From contig CANRJD010000016.1 of the NCBI GenBank assembly GCA_947630815.1, positions 1 through 32,595 of the forward strand: 32,595 bases of DNA. The letters are read 5' to 3'. Positions 10,061 through 18,723 of this stretch are shown here, one piece after another. The translations under genes were made by a program, and so were the position numbers. The stretch comes from an uncultured Akkermansia sp. GTDB taxonomy: Bacteria; Verrucomicrobiota; Verrucomicrobiia; Verrucomicrobiales; Akkermansiaceae. Within the stretch, counting starts at the first letter, position 1. The number at the start of each line of letters is the position of its first letter. The notes under the pieces are model-generated. The model ran no database searches. It worked only from the letters and a program-made list of their open reading frames with translations, and had not been told where the DNA came from.

Positions 10061-10517
10061 AACCAGTCCTTTCTATTTTATCAACTTACGCAGCGTATTG
10101 TTTGATTTCTTCGCGGTACTTTTCAAGCTTCTCCTTCTCAATTCATCACGCACAAATTCCGAAATCGACACCTCCAAAATTCAACGGAACCCTGCTCCAT
10201 TGCCGGCATCGGACAAACACCCCATCCTTGCTTCTTCGAAAAATCCCCGGAGCATTGATATGCGAGAGAAAGGACAATACAGAGTGTATCACTAAAAACC
10301 AGCCCCTCTCTGGACCTTCACAAACGTCAAATACAACCTTCCCCCAAAAATCTTCCCCCTGTTGCAGCGCCTCATTCGCAATATCCTCGCGCTGCGTGTA
10401 AATTTCGTCCCCTTTGGCTACCCCTGCTTCGCGGAGGGGTTTGTTATTACCCCCCCCACCGCTCTATATGTTGATTTTCAACGTCTTGCATAGCTAGATG
10501 TTGTATAATGTGTCCAT

Positions 10518-10546
10518 ATTATATCTCTTTTTGCTGGACGTATCAA
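10518..10546 (-). promoter_or_regulatory. Candidate strong promoter TTGATA-N17-TATAAT reading leftward toward hsdM-hsdS
   Basis: Reverse complement of 10541-10546 is TTGATA, of 10518-10523 is TATAAT, with a 17-bp spacer. Confidence 0.65.
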
Positions 10547-11008
10547 GTTTTATTTAAGTAAGTTCTACGCTCGCTTCACATCCGTCTCAAGAAAAGATAA
10601 AGATTGGAACACTTCAGGTGCTTGAAGCTCCAGCCCTTCACCTTGCCATACGGGAGCACCCCCTGACAAGGAAACGGGGAACGACTTCATTCCATCACAC
10701 CGAGACGCCTCTGTCAACGAAAAAAGCGGGGCAATATTTACGCTTTTGGCCGAATTGCCTCCGAGCCCTCGGGGGCTTTCACGGCTTTGCTCAATCATCA
10801 AAGGTTTGAGCTTCTTGCTGGCTTACCTCCTTCATCCATGGGAAACGCATGAGGAATGGGGTGGATGAGCCCAGTGAAGATTTTATTGGGACAAGTGTGC
10901 TCTCTAAAAGTTTTTTGCCTTTAGACTGTACATCTGTTTTGAAAAAAGATATACTCGCCCTCATACGGCGGAGAAACAGAGCCGGAGCCTCAAACCCTTA
11001 TTTTCACC

Positions 11009-11947
11009 GTGAAAGAAAATCACACCTTCAAAAGCGCGATTCGAAAAGTCGTTCGTGGGATGTCGGCGGTGGCGCTATGTGCCCTATTCGTTACAGCGTC
11101 GGCGGAAGGAGGGACGCCCGAATTCTACAAGGAAGCGGAAGCCGGGCAGGCATGGGCGCAGTATGAAGTTGGTGAGTGCTATTATCATGGCAGGGGAGTG
11201 AGTAAGGACTACGCGGAGGCCGTGAAATGGTATCGCAAGGCAGCGGATCAGGGGAATGCGCAGGCGCAGTTTAGTCTTGGCTGGTGCTATGCGGACGGCA
11301 AGGGGGTGAGTAGGAATTACGCGGAGGCAGTGAAGTGGTACCGCAAGGCGGCGGAGCAGGGGGATGCGAAAGCGCAGTGCGGTCTTGGCTTGTGTTATGA
11401 GACCGGCGAAGGAGTGAGCAAGGATTACGCAGAGGCGGTAAAGTGGTACCTCTTGTCAGCGGATCAGGGGAATGCGAATGCGCAGTTTAGGCTTGGCTGC
11501 TGCTACAGGAATGGCAGTGGAGAGAGCAAAGACTTCGTCGCGGAGGCAGTGAAGTGGTTTCGCAAGGCGGCGGAGCAGGGGGATGCGAATGCGCAGTTTG
11601 ATCTTGGCTGGTGCTATGAGTGCGGCAGAGGAGTGGGCAAGGACATGACAGAGGCAGTGAAGTGGTACCGCAAGGCGGCGGAACAGGGGCATGCGGATGC
11701 ACAGTATACCCTTGGCAATTGCTATTACGACTGCGAGGGAGTGAGCAAGGACATAACAGAGGCAGTGAAGTGGTGGCGCTTGGCGGCGGAGCAGGGGGAT
11801 GCGGATGCGCAGTTTCGCCTTGGCGTATGCTATGCGAACGGCTGGGGAGTGAGCGAGGACATGACGGAGGCGGTGAAGTGGTGGCAGAAGGCAGCGGAGC
11901 AGGGGAACGAGGCGGCGGCGGATAATCTGCGGAAGTTAAAGTTTTAA
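11009..11947 (+). CDS. Secreted Sel1-like repeat protein
   Basis: GTG start; N-terminal signal peptide (VVRGMSAVALCALFVTASAEG) followed by seven or so Sel1 repeats. Confidence 0.9.
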   Translation: MKENHTFKSAIRKVVRGMSAVALCALFVTASAEGGTPEFYKEAEAGQAWAQYEVGECYYHGRGVSKDYAEAVKWYRKAADQGNAQAQFSLGWCYADGKGVSRNYAEAVKWYRKAAEQGDAKAQCGLGLCYETGEGVSKDYAEAVKWYLLSADQGNANAQFRLGCCYRNGSGESKDFVAEAVKWFRKAAEQGDANAQFDLGWCYECGRGVGKDMTEAVKWYRKAAEQGHADAQYTLGNCYYDCEGVSKDITEAVKWWRLAAEQGDADAQFRLGVCYANGWGVSEDMTEAVKWWQKAAEQGNEAAADNLRKLKF

Positions 11948-11968
11948 CCAATCAACGAGACAAAGCAG

Positions 11969-12601
11969 ATGAAAGCGAAACGAATCGCGATGATGCTGGG
12001 AATGGCGGTGGCGCTGAGTGGGTGCGAAAGCGGATCATTGCCGAAGTACTACCACTCGATGAACAACCCGAACATCAGTGTGAGTAACCCGGGATGGCGG
12101 GTGCAACGGACCGGACAAGGCTATGAGCTGACCGCCTGGGGGAGGCAGCTTGTAGCGGAGGTGGATCCCGCGGCGTATGAAAGCTGGAGCGACGCGATGT
12201 TCTCGCACCTCAAGACGTGTAAGCGAGGGCTTGAGGAGCAGCAGACTTTGCTCTCTGCACAGGGACGGCAGGATTACGGGATGGTGTGCGCGAAGCTGAG
12301 CCAGGTGCCCACGACGCCGGTGCCCTACGCGGGGAACTCCTACGGCGCGCCTACCATGGATGATGCTGAACTGGTGCACCAAGTAGCAGGCGGTGGCTAT
12401 GAGCTGCAGCCCTGGCTGCGGATGTGCGCGCAGAGTCTCACGGCGCGTCAGGTGGCGGATACGAGCACATATTACCCTGCGGAGGGAGCCATGATCCACG
12501 CGCTGTATGCCTTGCAAAAGCATGCGGAGGCGCTTACGCCGCAAGGGGTGAAAGATTTTGACCTGCTCAAGGATCGCCTGCGCTATGTTGAGTTTGGCTA
12601 A
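11969..12601 (+). CDS. Hypothetical lipoprotein
   Basis: MKAKRIAMMLGMAVALSGCES: positively charged N-terminus, hydrophobic core and LSGC lipobox; directly downstream of the secreted SLR gene. Confidence 0.75.
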   Translation: MKAKRIAMMLGMAVALSGCESGSLPKYYHSMNNPNISVSNPGWRVQRTGQGYELTAWGRQLVAEVDPAAYESWSDAMFSHLKTCKRGLEEQQTLLSAQGRQDYGMVCAKLSQVPTTPVPYAGNSYGAPTMDDAELVHQVAGGGYELQPWLRMCAQSLTARQVADTSTYYPAEGAMIHALYALQKHAEALTPQGVKDFDLLKDRLRYVEFG

Positions 12602-12663
12602 GAGCTTGGTACGGCGTAACCTTTCCTAAACAGTCAACAAACCAACTCACAACCGCATAGCAT

Positions 12664-13032
12664 ATGACAAAAAGACCGGAAAAATAAACGGTTAAGCTCT
12701 TCAGGGCAATGGTGTGCGGCGGTGGCAACATTGCTTGCCGGCGCAGCTCTGGTCACGACTCCACCAAGCAACGCGGCTACCGTTTACCAAAGCAGCTCGC
12801 AGGTTGCTGAAACCTACCGGCTGGCAAGAGCACTGCGGAAGGACATGGCGGAGACGGTGAAGCGGTACCGCAAGGCGGCGGAGCAGGGGCATGCGGGGGC
12901 ACAGTACAACCTAGGCGAGTACTATGCGAACGGCCAGGGCGTGAGCAAGGATATAGCAGAGGCAAGAAGATGGTACCAAAAGCCGCCGATCAGGGGCATG
13001 AAGGTGCCAAGAAGGCCCTGCAGCAACCGTAG
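12664..13032 (+). pseudogene. Sel1-like repeat gene with two probable single-base indels
   Basis: Removing one A in ACAAAAAGACC (about 12669-12673) gives MTKDRKNKRLSSSGQWCAAVATLLAGAAL...; adding one G near 12979 gives WYQKAADQGHEGAKKALQQP*. Confidence 0.65.
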
Positions 13033-13214
13033 GTTGCTGCTTATGTACGATTTACGATGTACGATGTACGATTTGGAAAGTTCGCGCGCTTTGCGCGGGA
13101 ATTTGGCGAAGCTGGGGCGAACGGGATGTAATGGAGCTGTGCGCGGGAATGGCTAGAAGGGGACGGGAGAGGGACGCCTAGCGGCGCCCACGTATGATGT
13201 AGGATGTACGATGT

Positions 13215-13278
13215 ACAACACGCACGACGGCTGTAAGTGCGTATGGACAGCGCGGATGCGCTGCCCCGCAGGGGCGAA
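13215..13278 (+). repeat. Left arm of 64-bp inverted repeat flanking ankyrin gene 2
   Basis: acaacacgcacgacggctgtaagtgcgtatggacagcgcgg...ggggcgaa matches the reverse complement of 15708-15771 with one mismatch. Confidence 0.93.
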
Positions 13279-13733
13279 CCGGCAGGGTGGTGCCGGTGAG
13301 TCAATTTGAAAAGCTCGCGCGCGTTGCGCGGGGAAGCGAAGCCGGGGCGGACGGGATGTGATGGAACTGCTCGCGGTCGTAGTTAGAAAGGGGCGGTGGC
13401 GCCTCGCGGCGCCTATGTACGATTGCAACGGGCTTGCAGCCACATTTCGTCCCATGAAAAAACGACCCATTTTGGCGGCATGGAATTTTGAAAGCCACTC
13501 AACCCGGGATCAAAGAGATAGAAAAAGCTCGTGCAGCAACACGCTCGGCTCAATCCTATTGAGCTTAATAGCAAATCAGAAGAACGATTGATGGAACTCT
13601 ACGAATCCTCTCACAAAAGCCTTGCAAATCCTGACGAAAACGCTATGCTGTTGGAGGGCCGTTCACTTTGAGGCATGATGCACCTCGCTTCTCATCAAAA
13701 CAATACCAAACACCTCTACCCCTCCCCACGCAC

Positions 13734-15341
13734 ATGATGGTCGAAAAGAAAAGTCTAGATGAAGCTCTCTTCCGGAAAGTCGCGGATCCCAAAACGTCCG
13801 TGGAAGAAGTCCGGGCGCTCATTCGTGCAGGGGCGGATGTCCATGCTGCGGACAAGGAGGGGTGGACTGCGCTTACGTTAGCGGCGGAAAAGGGACATGT
13901 GGAGGTCGTGAAACTCCTGTTGGATGCCGGTGCGGATGTCAATGTTGCGACCAAGGGTGGACGAACTGCGCTTGTGCGGGCGGCGGGGTGTGGACGCGTG
14001 GAGGTTGTCAAACTTCTGCTGGAGGCCGGGGCGAATGTTAATGTTGCGACCAAGGGTGGGCGGACTGTGCTTACGTGGGCGGCGCGGTTGGGGCACGCGG
14101 AGATCGTCAAACTGCTGCTGGAGGCTGGTGCAGATGTCCATGCCACGGACAAGGATGGGCGAACGGCGCTTATGAAGGCGGCGCAGGAGGGGCATTTGGA
14201 GATTGTCAAACTGCTGCTGGAGGTTGGGGCAGATGTCCATGCCACGGACAGGAAGGGGAGGACTGCGCTTACGTGGGCGGCGCAGGAGGGGCATTTGGAG
14301 ATTGTCAAACTGCTGCTGGAGGCTGGCGCAGATGTCCATACCACGGACAAGAAAGGGAGGACTGCGCTTACGTGGGCGGTGCAGTATGGACACGAAGAGG
14401 TCGTGAAACTCATGCTGGAGACCGGTGCGAATGCCCGTGCTGCGGATAAGACCGGAAATACCGCGCTCGCGTGGGCGGCGCAGAGAGGGCACGTGGAGAT
14501 TGCGAAACATCTGCTAGATGCCGGGGCGGATGCCAATGCCGCGACCGAGATTGGATGGACTGCGCTCATGAGGGCGGCGCAGGAGGGGCGCGTGGAAATT
14601 GTCAAACTGCTGCTGGAGGCTGGGGCGGATGTTCGTGCTGCGACCAAGGATGGATGGACTGCGCTTGTGCGGGCGGCGGGGTGTGGACGCGTGGAGGTTG
14701 TCAAACTGCTGCTGGATGCCGGGGCGAATGTTAATGTTGCGACCAAGGGGGGGTGGACTGTGCTTATGTGGGCGGCGAAGGAGGGATACGAGGAGATTGT
14801 GAAACTTCTGCTAGAGGGAGGAGCTGATGCCAATGCTGCGACCAAGGATGGGTGGACTGCGCTTACGATGGCGGCGTATGGGGGACACGTGGGGACTGTC
14901 AAGCTCCTGCTGGAGGCTGGTGTGGACGCCAATGCTGCGACCAAGGATGAGTGGACTGCGCTCACGTGGGCGGCGTATGGGGGACACGTGGGAACTGTCA
15001 AGCTCCTGCTGGAGGCCGGGGCGGACGCCAATGCCGCGACCAAGGATGGATGGACTGCGCTTACGTTGGCGACGCATGGGGGACACGTGGAGATTGCGAA
15101 ACTTCTGCTGGAGGCCGGGGCGGATGCCAATACCGCGACCAAGGATGGGTGGACTGCGCTTATGGCGGCGACGCGCCACGTGGAAATGGTGAAACTCATG
15201 CTGGAGGCCGGGGCAGATGCTAATGCCGCGGACAAGGAGGGGAAGACTGCGTTCACGTGGGCGGCGCAGTGTGGGCGCATGGAGGTTGTCAAACTCCTGC
15301 TGAGGGCCGGGGCGGATTTCCCTGATGCGAACAAGAAGTAA
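13734..15341 (+). CDS. Ankyrin-repeat protein 2, paralogue of 4722-7094
   Basis: MMVEKKSLDEALFRKVADPKTSVEEVRALI... is nearly identical to the ankyrin 1 N-terminus; tandem 33-aa repeats; the track start at 13668 is probably too early. Confidence 0.93.
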   Translation: MMVEKKSLDEALFRKVADPKTSVEEVRALIRAGADVHAADKEGWTALTLAAEKGHVEVVKLLLDAGADVNVATKGGRTALVRAAGCGRVEVVKLLLEAGANVNVATKGGRTVLTWAARLGHAEIVKLLLEAGADVHATDKDGRTALMKAAQEGHLEIVKLLLEVGADVHATDRKGRTALTWAAQEGHLEIVKLLLEAGADVHTTDKKGRTALTWAVQYGHEEVVKLMLETGANARAADKTGNTALAWAAQRGHVEIAKHLLDAGADANAATEIGWTALMRAAQEGRVEIVKLLLEAGADVRAATKDGWTALVRAAGCGRVEVVKLLLDAGANVNVATKGGWTVLMWAAKEGYEEIVKLLLEGGADANAATKDGWTALTMAAYGGHVGTVKLLLEAGVDANAATKDEWTALTWAAYGGHVGTVKLLLEAGADANAATKDGWTALTLATHGGHVEIAKLLLEAGADANTATKDGWTALMAATRHVEMVKLMLEAGADANAADKEGKTAFTWAAQCGRMEVVKLLLRAGADFPDANKK

Positions 15342-15572
15342 CGGGTCTGTAACGGATCTGCAACGCAGGGGCGGTGGCTCCTATGTACGAATTAGGAAAT
15401 TCGCGCCTGCGGCGCGGGAGGGCGGATCGCATGTGGTGCGGGAGCAATGTGGTGACGAGGCGAGTAGTCCCGACAAGATGTCAAACCATTGATGATTGAG
15501 CATGGCAATGAACCCGGCATAGCGTCACATCGAAGGTTTTCCCGAGCAACGCGCGCAAGCTCTGCAAGTTGA

Positions 15573-15617
15573 CTCACCGGCACCACCCTGCCCTGGTTGC
15601 TTCGGAGTCGCCCCACG
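15573..15617 (-). repeat. 45-bp intergenic repeat, second copy
   Basis: Reverse complement matches 7111-7155 with one mismatch. Confidence 0.9.
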
Positions 15618-15645
15618 ACTGTTGCTTCGGACTCGCCCCACGACT
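15596..15645. repeat. Two tandem 25-bp units gttgcttcgga/cgtcgccccacgact type
   Basis: 15596-15620 and 15621-15645 differ at one base. Confidence 0.9.
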
Positions 15646-15707
15646 CCTCACCCCTGCGGGGCAAAAGCTACGCTTTTGGCCAAACTGACTTACAGCCGTC
15701 GGCAGTT

Positions 15708-15771
15708 TTCGCCCCTGCGGGGCAGCGCATGCGCGCTGTCCATACGCACTTACAGCCGTCGTGCGTGTTGT
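15708..15771 (-). repeat. Right arm of 64-bp inverted repeat flanking ankyrin gene 2
   Basis: Reverse complement of 13215-13278, one mismatch. Confidence 0.93.
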
Positions 15772-15846
15772 AAATCGTAAATCGTAAATAATCAACGGCT
15801 TATGCTTCATGATGTACCGTTAACTTTCTTAATTAACCGTGTACGA

Positions 15847-15930
15847 TTTATTGATAACGTGCGCGTTGAGCAGATTATTCGGATCATTAACGTATGCGGG
15901 GATTCCTCTAGGTCCATCATCATGATGACC
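15847..15930 (+). repeat. 84-bp conserved intergenic element, copy A
   Basis: Ungapped alignment to 24203-24286, 70 of 84 positions identical by hand count. Confidence 0.88.
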
Positions 15931-16041
15931 GCCAGAGCGAACGCATTAGGAAATGCGTTTGCCCTGGGGCAAAGGTGGCAAACCTGCGTCATTTAGGAGT
16001 AATTGGATTGTTGCCGCTTGCCAAGGAGGAAGAGATATGAT

Positions 16042-17019
16042 ATGCTGCGGGGTATGAGGAAGATAGAGATGCTGATAGCGCTGATGGGAGTCGCAGTGCT
16101 GGCGATGTGCAGTCAAAACGAAGGGCCGTTGCCAGCGGGGCAGGTGCGAGCGACGGATGCCAAGGCGGACGCACTGATGGCGCAGGCGCAAAGGTTGGAA
16201 CAGGCAGGGAAACATTCAGCGGCGCGTAGCGTCCTTACCCAGATTGTGACAGATCATGACTTGGCTCCGTGTGCACCGCAGGCGCGGATGATGCTCGGAG
16301 AGATAGAGGAAAAGCTGGGCGACCCGCGCGAGGCTTTCCGGCAATACGGCAAGGTGGTGGAAGGATACCAGAGCAGCGAATTGTATGAGAAAGCGTTGAA
16401 TCGCCAACTGGCTATCGGTACGGCAGCAGCAAGCGGCAAACTGAAGGGGAAAGTGCTTTGGCTGTGGGATGTGCCTATGGAAGAAGGGAAGGTGGTGGAG
16501 TGGCTACAATCCGTGATAAAAAATGCGCCGTATGCCGATATGTCTGCCACAGCAGCATCTGTGCTGGGAAATTATCTGGTGAAGCGAGAGAAATATGATG
16601 AGGCTGCAGCGGTGTACAAGAAACTGGTAGAGGATTATCCGGACAGCCCGTACGCACCCGGGGCGCAGTTGATGGTGGCGAAGTTGTGGGCATCTAGCCA
16701 CACACGTGGCGACAACAATTTGGTGAATCTGGATCGCGCCCGCGAAGCGTATGAGGAGTTTACCCTGCTTTACCCAAACCATAAGGAGGTCGGTACGGCT
16801 CGCAGCGGGGTAAAGGAGATGCAACGACTCATGGTGGATCAGGAGTTGGAGGTGGGGCGCTATTATTTGGAACGTGCCCGCGAGTATGGTCCGGCCGTAT
16901 TTTGCTTTGAGAGTGTGATACGTCAGGCAAGCGCGAATCCGGAGGCCGCGCAAAAGGCTAAGAAGCTCTTGGTACAAGCACAGGCAGGTCTCAGATCTTC
17001 CACCGCCCCCAAGTCGTGA
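16042..17019 (+). CDS. BamD/YfiO-like TPR lipoprotein
   Basis: Lipoprotein-like N-terminus (MLIALMGVAVLAMCS), TPR-like segments ...YDEAAAVYKKLVEDYPDSPYAPGAQ...; AGGAGG upstream. Confidence 0.78.
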   Translation: MLRGMRKIEMLIALMGVAVLAMCSQNEGPLPAGQVRATDAKADALMAQAQRLEQAGKHSAARSVLTQIVTDHDLAPCAPQARMMLGEIEEKLGDPREAFRQYGKVVEGYQSSELYEKALNRQLAIGTAAASGKLKGKVLWLWDVPMEEGKVVEWLQSVIKNAPYADMSATAASVLGNYLVKREKYDEAAAVYKKLVEDYPDSPYAPGAQLMVAKLWASSHTRGDNNLVNLDRAREAYEEFTLLYPNHKEVGTARSGVKEMQRLMVDQELEVGRYYLERAREYGPAVFCFESVIRQASANPEAAQKAKKLLVQAQAGLRSSTAPKS

Positions 17020-17534
17020 TTCACTTTGTAACCAGATTCTTGATCATGGCCGGCTGTGTGTTGCCACTGCTCAGCTGTGGTTACCATTTGGGGGGTGTCA
17101 GGAGTCGTGCGATGGCGAAGGTGGACACCGTCTGCGTTGACATGTTCACGAACAGCACATTTTACCCCAATGTGGCCGTACAGACTACCACCGCGCTCAC
17201 TGAGGCAATACAGCGAGACGGGGCTTTTCGCCTAGCGTCTCCGTCGCAGTGCACTGCAGTGCTGAGCGGGAACGTGTCCTCAGTGGTGAGCAGTGTGTTG
17301 CGCACCAATTCGCGTAATACGTACCTGAGTGCGGAGATCGGGCTCACAGTGCACGTGGATTACGTTGTCACGGAGGCAGCTACTGGGCGTATCATCACCA
17401 GGGGGAAAGTAACCGGCGAGGGTAGCTACTTTAACGATGACACAGGCAATGTGCAGACGGCGCGTGATAGTGCGCTGTCTTATGCTACGCGCTTGGCGGC
17501 TGACCAAATTGTGCAAAAGCTCACAATTCCATGA
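17016..17534 (+). CDS. LptE-like LPS-assembly lipoprotein
   Basis: LSCGYHLGG lipobox and YHLGG start typical of LptE; overlaps the upstream gene by ATGA-type junction. Confidence 0.72.
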   Translation: MIHFVTRFLIMAGCVLPLLSCGYHLGGVRSRAMAKVDTVCVDMFTNSTFYPNVAVQTTTALTEAIQRDGAFRLASPSQCTAVLSGNVSSVVSSVLRTNSRNTYLSAEIGLTVHVDYVVTEAATGRIITRGKVTGEGSYFNDDTGNVQTARDSALSYATRLAADQIVQKLTIP

Positions 17535-18238
17535 TATCCTACCCGGTCAGTTTTGTAGGGGTACCAATAGGCAATCGGGAGGATATCACACGCCGTGCAC
17601 TCGCCGTGCTGGAAGAGGTAGATTGTGTATGCTGTGAAGACACGCGCAATACTGGGCGTTTGTTGGCGTATTACGGTATTAGTAAACCCTTGATCAGCCT
17701 GCACGAGCACAATGAGCGAGAACGCTGTGCTGCAGTGGCGCAACGAGCAATGGCCGGGGAGAAGTTTGCGGTGGTGACCGATGCAGGGATGCCTGGGGTG
17801 AGTGACCCAGGGTATCGATTGGTGCGCGAGTTGCAGGAGCGTGGGGTGGAATATACTGTGTTGCCCGGACCATGCGCGGTGGTGACAGCGTTAGTGGGAT
17901 CCGGCATGCCAAGCGATGCCTTTTTTTTCGGGGGGTTTCTTCCGGTGAAGACAGGGAAGCGTCGCCGTGCGTTGGAGAAGGCATTGAACGCAAACTGCAC
18001 GAGCATCTTTTATGAGTCTCCTTTCCGCATAGCTGCCACACTTGCCGAACTTGCAGAATTGAGAGCAGATGCACGTGTGTGCGTAGCACGTGAGCTCACC
18101 AAAATGCATGAAACATACCATCGTGGCACGGCTATTGAATTGTCTGCTGACTTTTCCGCAAAAAAATACAAGGGAGAGATGGTGTTGCTCATTGGCGGGG
18201 AAAATGCGCCGCGCGAGCACGAAACTACGGAGTCGTGA
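17531..18238 (+). CDS. rsmI: 16S rRNA (cytidine-2'-O)-methyltransferase RsmI
   Basis: VGVPIGNREDITRRAL, CEDTRNTGRLL, TDAGMPGVSDPG, LPGP motifs. Confidence 0.95.
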   Translation: MISYPVSFVGVPIGNREDITRRALAVLEEVDCVCCEDTRNTGRLLAYYGISKPLISLHEHNERERCAAVAQRAMAGEKFAVVTDAGMPGVSDPGYRLVRELQERGVEYTVLPGPCAVVTALVGSGMPSDAFFFGGFLPVKTGKRRRALEKALNANCTSIFYESPFRIAATLAELAELRADARVCVARELTKMHETYHRGTAIELSADFSAKKYKGEMVLLIGGENAPREHETTES

Positions 18239-18314
18239 GCTCGCCCTGGTTACTTACTGCCCCAGAGTGGCATGCCCTCCCATTGCTCCATTAAGCGAGG
18301 CTGATATCACTCCA

Positions 18315-18396
18315 TACGCACGAGAGGACTCGAACCTCCACGAGCTAGCTCACCGGACCCTAAAACCGGCGCGTCTACCAATTCCGCCACGTGCGC
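18315..18396 (-). tRNA. tRNA-Leu(TAG)
   Basis: Reverse complement GCGCACGTGGCGGAATTGGTAGACGCGCCGGTTTTAGGGTCCGGTG...GGTTCGAGTCCTCTCGTGCGTA; class II variable arm, acceptor stem pairs; no encoded CCA. Confidence 0.93.
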
Positions 18397-18723
18397 GTGT
18401 TGCTCAACACGGCTGCATTGAAACATAATTCCGCGTGCGATGCAAGGCGGAAGTACGGAAGACGGGTGCAAATACGTAAAAAAGCGTTTGATATTTACAA
18501 GCAGCAAAGGATAATGTTCGATTTTTATTTATTGATAATGCGCATGTTGAATAATTTTGGACAGGAAATGTATGGGAGAAAGGAAAAAGACTCAACTTAA
18601 TTCGCATCATGGGGACATCGCTGTTATGATTTTTTGATCCACGCAAAACGAGTATGTGTTTGCTTTGCATGGGAAAGCGTGAGCTTGCAAAAGAGTGGGT
18701 CCTATGGTAGCATCTGCGCGCGG

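Noticed and set aside
13643-15334. Near full-length antisense ORF (563 aa) across ankyrin gene 2, and similar antisense ORFs at 4469-5578 and 5660-6817
   Set aside because: Explained by the repeated codon pattern of the 99-bp ankyrin units; low-complexity Ser/Ala/Thr-rich translations repeat in step with the sense units.
15596-15645. 25-bp tandem pair considered as a CRISPR remnant
   Set aside because: Only two units with no spacer and no cas genes; part of a mosaic intergenic repeat.
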